From Gracilaria domingensis (taxonomy: Eukaryota > Rhodophyta > Florideophyceae > Gracilariales > Gracilariaceae), in assembly GCA_022539475.1 (NCBI GenBank), contig VCMS01000056.1, positions 124,001-188,000 on the forward strand: DNA of 64,000 bases, in the 5' to 3' direction. The position numbers were made by a program, and so were the translations under genes. Under the pieces are notes generated by a model, which was given only the letters and a program-made list of their open reading frames with translations, was not told where the DNA came from and ran no database searches. This document shows positions 55,754-64,000 of this stretch, piece after piece; position 1 is the stretch's first letter, and every line of letters starts with the position of its first letter.

Positions 55754-56051
55754 GGGGGGTGGAGGAGCAAGTTGGCTGGGGGAGTTGGGATGCGAGCGGG
55801 AAGGAGCGGTGGAGGGATGCGTGGCCAAGGGCAGATAGATGGAGATGGCGGCTTTGGCGGCTTTGGTTCGGAGAGCATGCGTGTGCAGATGATGGCGTTT
55901 TCTGCGAGTGGCGCGGCTATGATACGTCACGTAGGCTACGTGTGGTTGAATTTGTGCAAATATTTTTGGGGCGGCAGCGCAGCAAAGTGGCTGCGCCTCT
56001 GCGCGTGACGCGACACATGCAACATCATGATGATGACAGATGACTGCCTAC

Positions 56052-56074
56052 TAACCTAGGCAGTGCCTAGGTTA
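56052..56074. promoter_or_regulatory. 11-bp dyad in the MED12 divergent promoter
   Basis: TAACCTAGGCA, one G, TGCCTAGGTTA: perfect arms. It lies between the MED12 start and the ATG at 56145, nearer the latter, so it could serve as an operator-like binding site for both. Confidence 0.45.
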
Positions 56075-56144
56075 CGGTAGGCTTGGTACGGCTTCTTGTC
56101 TCCGCACCGACTTGCGCGCAAAACGGAATCGCTTCGCTCGAGAG

Positions 56145-56471
56145 ATGGACTACACGCCGGTCGCCCTCTATCGCCAGACGCGCGCCTTCGCCGTCGTGAG
56201 ATCGCCCGACTGGCAGGGCCCAGAAGCGCGCGCTGGCCCGAGACTTGCAGCTGCGGCGGACGGCGATGCACGTGAGGTGTCCATGCTGCCCACGCACGGT
56301 ACGGCGCCGCCGCGAAGTGGCGGACCCTCGCCAAACGAGGGCAGTGTTTGGCACCGCATTGAGAGCTTGCTTGGTGCGCAGAGGGGAGAGCAGATGGTAA
56401 AGATGATCAAGGAGCACGTTACGAAGCATGTCCGCTCTTTGTCCCTGGCTGAGATTGAACGAATGGCGTGA
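56145..56471 (+). CDS. Small hypothetical protein
   Basis: 108 residues from the ATG at 56145. The middle is Ala/Gly/Pro-rich, and the C-terminal part (SVWHRIESLLGAQRGEQMVK and following) looks like two amphipathic helices. No family recognised. The place opposite MED12 and the structured C-terminus favour a real gene; antisense open frames show nothing. Confidence 0.4.
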   Translation: MDYTPVALYRQTRAFAVVRSPDWQGPEARAGPRLAAAADGDAREVSMLPTHGTAPPRSGGPSPNEGSVWHRIESLLGAQRGEQMVKMIKEHVTKHVRSLSLAEIERMA

Positions 56472-56564
56472 GGCGTGTCGGAGCGGTTTCGCGGACGTGC
56501 GCAGGTGCGACCAACGAGCGTTTGGCTGCGTTTTGTGACACAATGTTTACATAGTATACCGGGC

Positions 56565-57439
56565 TTACGTTCTGCGTGATCCGCACGGGACTGATACCCA
56601 AATCTTACTCCCTTCCGTGCATGCTTTCAAAGCCCTAGTCGCTTTCTCTTCATTATCCGCCACTTCGATCTTAAGGCAATCCTGGTGACTCTTCCACACA
56701 TTCATGGTACACATGCCATGTTCCCCATCCGCGTATTCAACGCGGATGCCCACAAACTGCCCTTCCTCATGCTGCGGAACATCGTATTGCTTTGGAACGA
56801 CGCTCAAAACAGTTTTGCCATCATGTTGCTCAACTCGTTGCACAATCATTTCAACCAAACCGCTATATCCCGCCTTCGCCTCCAGTTCCTCGCGGAGCTT
56901 ATTCTCAACGTCGATAAACACGCTTGCCAGATTCTGTATCGCTTCCTTCCAAGCATCGAGAAATTGTTGTGAGGCCAAGTCCCTCAATTCTAATTTCATG
57001 GCGATGAGAAGACACTCACCTACCGCAGCGTATTGTTCAGCACGAACATCTCGACATATGTGACGGTATGCTATGCGACGCACTGCCGGTAGGAGCGCTT
57101 CGATCTTATTGATGTTCTTTGCATAAGCAAGGACTGCATTGGCCAATCTCGAAATCTGGGCCGGAATACCGTTTTCTTTGGTTGTACCTCCTCTCTGTCG
57201 ATCGCTGTGGTTAGAGGCATTGAATTATGTATGTCAGTTCGGACTTCGAGTTTGTGTGTATACTTTGTTCGGCGTCGAACTGAAAGAGGAACAGAACTTA
57301 CGCGTTGAACTGCTGACGAACCTGCGGGTATCGCTCAAACAGAGTATCGTAAAACGTTTCGACGACTTTAGTGCCTTTTTGTCTCAAGAGCGGCAATGAC
57401 TCTCTGACAACTCGAGCAGTTTCCTCTGAAATAGCCATG
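56565..57439 (-). CDS. Flavohemoglobin-type globin with truncated flavin domain
   Basis: Exon 1 is 57439-57302 (start MAISEE, then TARVVRESLPLLRQ). A 109-nt intron (donor GC|GTAAGTT at 57301, acceptor CAGAG at 57193) precedes exon 2, 57192-56565. The globin domain has Tyr30 (B10, ETFYDTLF), Gln58 (E7 area) and proximal His90 (IAYRHICRDV), the residues of bacterial Hmp-type NO dioxygenases. About 100 residues of the FAD-binding domain follow, but the RxY[ST] flavin motif is replaced (MCTMNVW) and the NADH domain is absent. Total about 254 residues versus about 400 for Hmp. The TAA at 56565 overlaps a donor-like GTAAGC, so a further exon is possible, though none was found before MED12. One extra A in an A4 run (57420-57423) breaks the first exon; it may be an assembly error. 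Electrons would have to come from a separate reductase. Confidence 0.78.
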
Positions 57440-58659
57440 ACAATAAGACGATAGGGTGCAAAGACTCCTTAAGAATGAGGTTCCCCCCACCATTGCCCAT
57501 TCGCACCCGAACCTCCACCTATTTATACTCTCGTAGGCCGGCCGAGATTAATCGCCATTAGAAAAGACTCACGCACAGCGACCGAAGTGTTGCGAAAGCA
57601 AGGTGTTGCTGCTGCAGTGCAGCGAAACACGTGAGATGGTAGTGAAAATGATTGGCGCTCATTGTGCAGAGCTTGTCGCGTATAGCTTCCATTGACCCAT
57701 TCAAGTGCTCACATTCAGACCAGGTCATCCGCAAGACCTGGATATCGCTTGGGACTCAAGAGTCCCAAGTTGGAAGCACGGTGTTCGACGGTTGCACACG
57801 CTGGTGACAACCGACAGAAGCCAGTGTGGCTCACGTCCTGTCAACGGCAAATTTTGTGACATGCTACCCAGCATCCGGATGACACGTAGTATACAGTCGT
57901 ATAGATTGTTGTTCGAATGCGGGCTTTTCGATATAACTTAACGGATCACGAGTCTCATTATGAAGGGTAACCTTAAAACACAAATATAGACCCTCGTTCG
58001 TTCGTTAACCTTCGAAAGCAGGCGGAACAGCCACCCAATGCGCCAGGCAAGCGGTTTTTGTTCTTTGCAGAACCATTTCTCGGCAAAGGACTGGCCAGCT
58101 CTTCGATGGGTAGAAATCCCGAATCACATTGAGACAGAAAAGAAAAGTCCTGCTAAGAACAGGGAAATGATGGGAAGGTTTACATGTATCTCGAAGAACT
58201 GCTAAACATAGCATTCCCCAAATAGGGTTTCCCATTGGGATCTGATCCCCGGGATCGCTTCCCTTATCTTCTTTCTTTTCTTCTTTCTTTTCTTCTTTGT
58301 TTTGGACATCAGAATTCAATTACTAAACTGAAGTAAAGCTTGCATTAAGCTTTCTCTCTGTAGGAAGGCCAAAAACTTCTGTGGAGCTTGTCTTATAATG
58401 TTGCAAATCGATGCGCGAGCAAGAGGTGTAAGCTTGGCCATCAGTTCTCGTCTTGAAGATTTGTGGCCAGAACATCAGAAGATGACATGTTCGCAGTCTT
58501 TTTTCATGTTCGTTCCACATTCCCAAACTTTGGGAATGTGTTCCCTTCTCTTTGGCATCAAATGCGAGTGAAGTATGACCGCAAAAAATGAAAAAGATGT
58601 TGTGTTTGCACAGAGTTGTATTTTCTTTTCTATGTGAAGTTTAGTGCTGTTTCTTGAGT
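57440..58659. other. Intergenic, nothing recognised but a pyrimidine tract
   Basis: No conserved frame. A CTTCTTT-type pyrimidine microsatellite lies at 58258-58304. Probably includes the promoter of the globin gene. Confidence 0.5.
58258..58304. repeat. CTTCTTTT polypyrimidine microsatellite
   Basis: Near-perfect iterations of CTTCTTT/CTTTT over about 47 bp. Confidence 0.8.
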
Positions 58660-59405
58660 CTGTCTTCAGATCGATTCAGGTCTTTATATCTCGCAGAACA
58701 CTTTGATCGACAGCTGTGCAGAGGGCGAAGTCGGGTCATGTTTTTCGAGTTCTCAACGCGAGGGGGCTCTAAGAGCACGTTTTCTCTCACTAAGCCAGTC
58801 TAATGCTCGGAGCTGTGTGCTCCGGAAATGTAGTTCATTATGATAATGTCCGCATCGGTTCAGCATCTGACACTCTTTGCATTTGTGCACTGAATGTTGT
58901 AAACCAGAAAAAAAGAGCTCGGGAGTGCCGCGCAGAGCAACAAGACACAGCCTCGTACATAAGCCACCGACCTGAGAACAGAGCGTGTAATCGAGAACAA
59001 ACAACCTCTTTACACCTTTCTCCCGCATACACCAAGCATCTCCTGTTCATGCGCTACCTGACACCGTGGCTTAGACAAGCACAGTGAAACTACTCTTTCA
59101 GACCAGCCCCTTCCCTTTCTGCTCCAGAACTGATTGCCTCAAGGGCACAGGGCGCCCGCTGCCAAACCTGTTGGACACGTACTGAACGAAAGCACATCGC
59201 CATGCACCGCATGCCCGTTCCGTTGCTCCTCTGACGCTTCTCTCCGCCGCAAGGCTGATTTGCTTGGGAGAGGTTCCTTATATAAGGCCTTCTACAGCGA
59301 AGATCATCAAATGTTGTAAACTGAGCCGGTTTTGTTGCTCAGGCCAATTTGCTTACACTTCAACTTCGGAAATCTCAGATTTTAGGCTTGTAACGTATAT
59401 GTAGT
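58660..59405 (-). repeat. Long inverted repeat, right copy (possible solo LTR)
   Basis: Inverse copy of 49010-49735. Shared blocks include the stretch around GAACTACATTTCCGGAGC, the CCTTATATAAGG word and GGCAGCGGGCGCCCTGTGCC. Copies differ by small substitutions and indels (for example a divergent block near 59290-59320). Confidence 0.75.
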
Positions 59406-59667
59406 AAATAATATGTGTTATGTAGTACATATTACGCGTATCTACAAACACCCAATACACAAGGCGACCCCTAAAAAACCCCACGTCCGCCAAGAGTTTG
59501 GGGTCAAATCCCCTAGTAATCCTATATTATATAACGTCCTTTACACGTTATATATTCTGCAACGTTACTTTCGTGTAACATATATTTCGTTTTGAAATAT
59601 TGATCCACACGTTAAAGGGTGACTACCGGGCATGTGCCACCCCTTCAAGCAGATCGCCACGATATTT

Positions 59668-59890
59668 TCTCAGAGAGAAAAGCTTTAATGGAGTTGGCTT
59701 GGAGATCGCCATGCAACCAAGAGCACTCTGGGTCTTATATAAACACAGGTCAAAGCCTAAAGACTCTATGTAAACCAAGTGTCGCAACATAATTCAAACG
59801 AGAGCGGGCGCCATGTAAACAAAGATACAAACTTAAATGGACGCGACGCAAACATAAGCATAAACCCTCAAATTCAAACCAAGTACAAAC
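59668..59890 (-). repeat. Copia element 2, 3' LTR (inner end uncertain)
   Basis: Start fixed by similarity to 63896. The inner end is a guess because the other LTR is cut by the window. Confidence 0.6.
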
Positions 59891-60006
59891 ATTGAACTAC
59901 AATTCACAACCGCAGCACATTAGTGGCTCAATTCACTTACTGAGATCTCCCTCGAACTGAAACAAAATCATCTTCAAGGCTGCACGATGCTTTAAAAATA
60001 CATCAT

Positions 60007-63000
60007 GACCCAAACCCTAAGTTAAAATATCAGCATGAATAGCATTAAAAGAAACATGCTTTAGTGAAACAAGGTTTTTACCAACGGAATCTAACACATG
60101 ATAATGCCGCAAATCAATTTGTTTCACATGGCGTAATCCAAGAATAACTTTCGACCACCAAATAGGACCCAATTTATGATGTCTAATAATCATTGGCTAC
60201 TGGAATTCTGCTCCATGTTCGACGAAGATATTTCTTATCCATGTCAGCTGTTTGATACATCTTAAGAGAGCATAGAACTCCGCCTCAGCTGTAAAAACTG
60301 CGGTAGATCGCTGAAATTTTAAACTCCATACAATATACACAGACTGAAAAGTAATATATAATCCTCCACGAGATCAGCTATCGGCTTTTGTTCAAGTCGC
60401 GTCCCCAGTCGGCATTGCACCACGCTTCAACCTTAAGATTACAGGTTAAACTTTCAATAGCCAGCCCATGATTCATTGTGCCCTTCAAGTATCGGAAAAC
60501 ATGTTTCATGTTACGCCAATGACACGGAAGAGGAGATGCAGAGAACTTTCCAAGCAATGGTACTGCTGTAGAGATGCCCGGTCGGGTTTGAGTACTTAGA
60601 AAAAGCAGAGTCCCCAAGATTTCACGATATGGTACAGGGCGCATATTAAGATCCTCGGAGTCAGTTGGGATGCGTCCGGCGTCATACAGACTGTTTTCAC
60701 TTGGAAGAGGTGTCGAGACAGTAGTTGCATCTTCAAGTCTGGTTTGTTGAATAAGGTCCTAAATGAGAGGACGCTGAGGAAGAACAACACGATCTCTACC
60801 ATCTTCAATAGAATCTCCAAGGTACAGGTCTGTACGGCGAAGATCTGAAATTTCAAATTGTTCGCAGATTTTCTCTTCAGCTCATTTGATGAAGTGAGGT
60901 GGTCCGAAGGAAACAAGATCATCAACATAAGCCAAAATAATTACTATGTCGTTCGAAATACGATACACATAGATGCATGGTGTAGATTCAACCTTCTGAA
61001 ATCCGAGCGAATATAAAAACTTCGACAAGCATTCGTGCCAAAGTCGGGGAGCTTCTCTAGTACCATACCAAGATTTGACCAGCTTGACAATCCTTCCATT
61101 AGCAGCCGCAATTCCAGGAATGTTTGGAAGTTTAATTCACACGGGATTGTCATCGGGCATGTACGCATGGAGGAATGCACCTTTGACGTCAATTTGCTGC
61201 CTCTCCCAACCCCGATATACAGCAACTACGAGCATCAAACGAAATACTTCAAAGTTGAGAACTGGAGCGTAAAGATTATCTGCTTCTGCACTGTTCTGAA
61301 AATTGCCTCTGGCAACCAGACGGGCTATGAAACGTTCAGGGGCACCGGTATGGTCGCGCTTCAATAGCAAGATTACACCAGATGGAATCGAGCGTCCGTG
61401 TTGTCCATCAACTTCTTCATAAGTGCCTAGCTTGCCGATGGTTTCGAACTCAGTTTCAATTGCAGCCTTCCAAAATCCAGCCTCCGGTGAACGAAGAGCT
61501 TCCTTCAATGAATGGGCATCCAAGGTGCTAATCGCCTGCGGCAGAGCAGCATTACTTCTTTCGACTGGCACAATTGAGATTTCGTCGTCAACTGCATCCT
61601 CAAAATTATCATGTGCATCATATTCTCTAGTGTCTGGGTTGTACGTAGAATGTCTGGGAGGAAAATGAGTGTGCATTCCGGCATCAGAAGAGTGAGATGA
61701 GTGAATATCATTCGGGGATGCAGAACCTGTATCATTAATGTCTGATACCTCAGAGTCTGAATCAAAAACAAGATCTGGAATATCACTTGATGAAATGCAC
61801 TCCACTTCTTCCGCAAAATCTTGTACAGAGCACGGAGATGCTGAAGGAAGGGCGGGTGGAATGGAATCATTTGCACTAAGATTAGACAAGCCTGGAAATT
61901 CGTTCTCAATGAATCTCACGTGCTTCGTAACCGTTACTCCAGCATTGGTAAGTACCTTATATAGTCCACCTTGTGTATGTCCAAGATTGATACCTTCAAG
62001 GAGACGTGAGTCAAACTCCTTCAATTGATCTCCTTGAATCATAACCAATACACGGCAGCCAAATACACGTAAATGCTTAATGTAACTGGGCTTTTCCTTG
62101 AGAAGAGATACATACGGAATCTTTGCAGTTGTTGTGTGTACCACAACATTCTTTGCCGTTGTGTACTGTGCAAGAGCATCAGTCCAGAATGAGATTGGCA
62201 GGTTAGCTTGCTGGAGGTACGCTCGGACTGTTCCCATCGGTAAAGATATATGGCGTTCAGCCAGTCCGTTCGAAGACGTAGTATAAGGAGAAGTCGTAGA
62301 TATGTTAACTCCTTCCTTTCTTAACCTCTTCTGAGCTCTGAAAAACTCCGAACCGCCATCAGAGTGCAAGGACAGAACCACAGCTCCTGAATTACGTTCA
62401 AACCACTTGACATACTCGAGAATAACTTCAGAAGCTTCACTTTTGAGACGAAGAGGCCTTGTGCAGAGGAATCTGGTGTATTCATCCACAATAACGATGT
62501 AGTACTTGAATCCATCATGAGAATCTGTTCCTGCGGTAGTGATATCTGTATGAAGATGACCAGGATGTGAGGCAGTACTGGGAGATCCGCGAAATGACTT
62601 CTTGAACTTACCAGATACACAAGGGATGCTGATGAACTTGGAATAATCTGATCCTTCTTCAGTCTCTTCACCAGTGAGGCAGAGACTGTATGTGCCAACC
62701 GACGATGCCAAAGTTGCACTGCATCTTTCGGTGTTGCCACAACATTGGTCTCGGCACAATGGTCAGGATTACTTACCGGTGCATTAGCAACATCGACAAC
62801 ATCCTCAAGATCCGCCACTTCGTTCCTAGAGATAAATTCTGAACCTTGAGTAGCATCCAAAGATTCACACTCATCATCTTCATCTTGAGATTGCTCTGCA
62901 ATTTTGCGTACCTTCGCCATCAAGGAGGCTATGTTGACGTTCGGGTGTGGCGATGTACTGTGTTCAGAAGATGAACAGTCCGAAGAAATGTAGTAAAGTC

Positions 63001-63040
63001 CGTCAGACTGCCTAGGAGCAACCCCAAGCAACTGCAGCAT
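60007..63040 (-). pseudogene. Copia element 2 pol
   Basis: GAG-pre-integrase (LWHRRLAHTVSASLVKRLKK near 62700), integrase core (DSHDGFKYYIVIVDEYTRF, SLHSDGGSEFF, NGLAERH), an acidic linker, reverse transcriptase (IARLVARGNFQ, QQIDVKGAFLHAYMP, active site LAYVDDLVSF near 60940) and RNase H (KVEAWCNADWGRD, ADILT at the end). There is a frame change near 62700-62760 and stops at 61137 (TGA), near 60890, near 60760 and at 60378. The TGA at 61137 may replace a Trp. Once autonomous, now dead. Confidence 0.8.
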
Positions 63041-63827
63041 GGCTTCTGTTCTCTGTTACCTTCCCGTTGTTGATGACCTCTTTGTCACGAGAGGTACCTT
63101 CTTTCTCGAAATTAGAAACCTGAATACCCAGTTTATTCTTAGAGTACAACGGATTGAGAAAGCATGTTTCCGTAGTGTGATTGTCTTTCTTACATATAGC
63201 ATACTTTCGGCGAGGTGCGTTTGCATTCACACGCTCCGTTCGTACTTTGCCAGCGGACTTCTGCTCATCTAGCAAGCGAGCGGTGACGAAGTCCCACGTC
63301 GTATTCTCCGGAGACAAGGTCTTGATTGCTGCACAAACAGGTTTTAACTCCTGTACAGTAATCGATGAGACCAACAAAGCAATGGTAAGTTCTTCTGGAA
63401 GGTCCGTATTCATTGCAGCTAGCTGCTGCACAATGCTCGCCATCTTATCTACATGATGACCCAGGTTCCGATTGATATCAGAATATCGCAAAGTCACGAG
63501 CTCGCACATTTTTGAAATGCGAGAAGCCGTTGACTTAGATGCATATCGATCATCTAAACGCTTAAGCATTCTGTTCGGATTTCCAATTTCCATTTGGACA
63601 ACTCGTAATGCTTCATCTGACAAAGCCGAGACGATAAGGCCACTAGCCTTCTTCTGATTAAACTCGAATTTTTTCTTCTTCTCATCATCAGTTCTAAACG
63701 GATTACGGCCATGCTTAAGAACAGAACCAATTCTTTTTGCATCACAAGCCGCCTTAATGCGCACGCGCCACAACTTGTAGTCGTGCGACTCTTCGAAAGG
63801 TGTTATCTTGACTTTCTCGGTCTCCAT
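63012..63827 (-). CDS. Copia element 2 gag
   Basis: From the ATG at 63827 (METEKVKITPFEESHDYKLW), about 271 residues. Pattern of the copia gag: N-terminal W at the KLWRVRI block, a central helical part (YASKSTASRISKMCELVTLR, HHVDKMASIVQQLAAMN), and a C-terminal zinc knuckle. In the knuckle the first Cys is Tyr (YAICKKDNHTTETC), so zinc binding is probably lost. Gag would form the particle in the cytoplasm. Confidence 0.8.
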   Translation of the reverse strand: METEKVKITPFEESHDYKLWRVRIKAACDAKRIGSVLKHGRNPFRTDDEKKKKFEFNQKKASGLIVSALSDEALRVVQMEIGNPNRMLKRLDDRYASKSTASRISKMCELVTLRYSDINRNLGHHVDKMASIVQQLAAMNTDLPEELTIALLVSSITVQELKPVCAAIKTLSPENTTWDFVTARLLDEQKSAGKVRTERVNANAPRRKYAICKKDNHTTETCFLNPLYSKNKLGIQVSNFEKEGTSRDKEVINNGKVTENRSHAAVAWGCS

Positions 63828-63882
63828 AATAACAAAAGCACTGATTGATTGATATTGCGAAACGTTGCAGAGATTAAGATGA

Positions 63883-63895
63883 GGTGCCCATAACC
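63883..63895 (-). other. Half-tRNA(iMet)-type primer-binding site, element 2
   Basis: The minus strand reads GGTTATGGGCACC, identical to the site of copia element 1 although the LTRs are unrelated. Confidence 0.7.
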
Positions 63896-64000
63896 TCTTA
63901 GAGAGAAAAGCTTTAATTGAGTTGGCTTGGAGATCGCCATGCAACCAAGAGCACCCTGGGTCTTACATAGACACAGGTCAAAGCCTACAGACTCTATGTA
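63896..64000 (-). repeat. Copia element 2, 5' LTR (partial)
   Basis: 105 bases matching 59668 onward almost base for base; continues beyond the window. Confidence 0.8.

Larger units (their letters stand above)
59668..64000 (-). mobile_element. Ty1/copia retrotransposon 2 (right LTR runs off the window)
   Basis: The same sequence starts at 59668 (TCTCAGAGAGAAAAGCTTTA) and at 63896 (TCTTAGAGAGAAAAGCTTTA) and stays alike for the 105 bases visible on the right. These are the two LTRs; they do not begin with the usual TG. The primer-binding site GGTTATGGGCACC (63895-63883, minus) adjoins the right LTR. Gag, integrase, reverse transcriptase (YVDD) and RNase H follow on the minus strand. The exact LTR length and the target duplication cannot be seen here. 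Confidence 0.85.

Noticed and set aside
56067..56543. Antisense frame as the missing NADH domain exon of the globin
   Set aside because: No nucleotide-binding glycine motif or C-terminal CGP motif; composition is that of the antisense of the small plus-strand ORF.

Overview
The window is nuclear DNA of a eukaryote. It holds spliced or splice-ready genes (GT...AG introns of about 89, 105 and 109 nt), Mediator subunit MED12, the signal-recognition-particle protein SRP72, a HEATR6-like HEAT-repeat protein, a bZIP factor and a flavohemoglobin-type globin, set between LTR retrotransposons and a Mutator-like element. Few short introns, plant-like MED12, a TIR-NB-ARC-WD40 receptor and heavy LTR-element content fit a multicellular red alga best. 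That placement is an inference; no marker here proves it.

Layout. 1-3 kb: an uninterrupted TIR-NB-ARC-WD40 STAND ATPase on the minus strand running off the left edge. 4.5-6.6 kb: SRP72, broken by two frameshifts and one stop. 7.1-7.7 kb: N-terminal fragment of an apoptosis-inducing-factor-like oxidoreductase. 8.2-10.8 kb: HEATR6-like gene with two unexplained stops. 11.1-17.7 kb: a complete Mutator-like transposon (225-bp terminal inverted repeats, perfect 9-bp target duplication) whose gene appears to splice a Ulp1-type protease and FAR1-like DNA-binding region onto a MULE transposase. 18.4-19.8 kb: two orphan Cys-rich ORFs. 20.3-40.4 kb: a 20.1-kb nest. The outer LTR element (427-bp LTRs, CTCCT duplication) was invaded by a 12.3-kb Ty3/gypsy chromovirus (1.02-kb LTRs, AATTA duplication). 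The outer element sits 24 bp upstream of the ATG of an LRR-like gene (40.5-41.3 kb). 43.5-44.05 kb: a secreted nuclease-like gene cut at its 3' end by a Ty1/copia element (44.05-48.6 kb). 50.2-57.4 kb: bZIP, MED12, a small ORF and the globin, bounded by an inverted pair of about 730-bp repeats (49.0-49.7 and 58.7-59.4 kb). 59.7-64 kb: a second Ty1/copia element running off the right edge.

The most unusual signal is in the nested LTR elements: short dyads of the form CCC-N(4-6)-GGG, usually flanked by T/A, recur about every 60 bp through their non-coding parts. Other points are an antisense reading frame in the chromovirus, a probable -1 gag/pol frameshift site, half-tRNA(iMet)-type primer sites in both copia elements, a GTAC cluster in the Mutator-like element, and a globin whose attached flavin domain looks vestigial.

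The gene set is not an operon or pathway; it is a gene-poor host region reshaped by transposons. Several conserved genes carry in-frame stops or 1-nt homopolymer shifts. Sequence alone cannot separate decay from assembly error.
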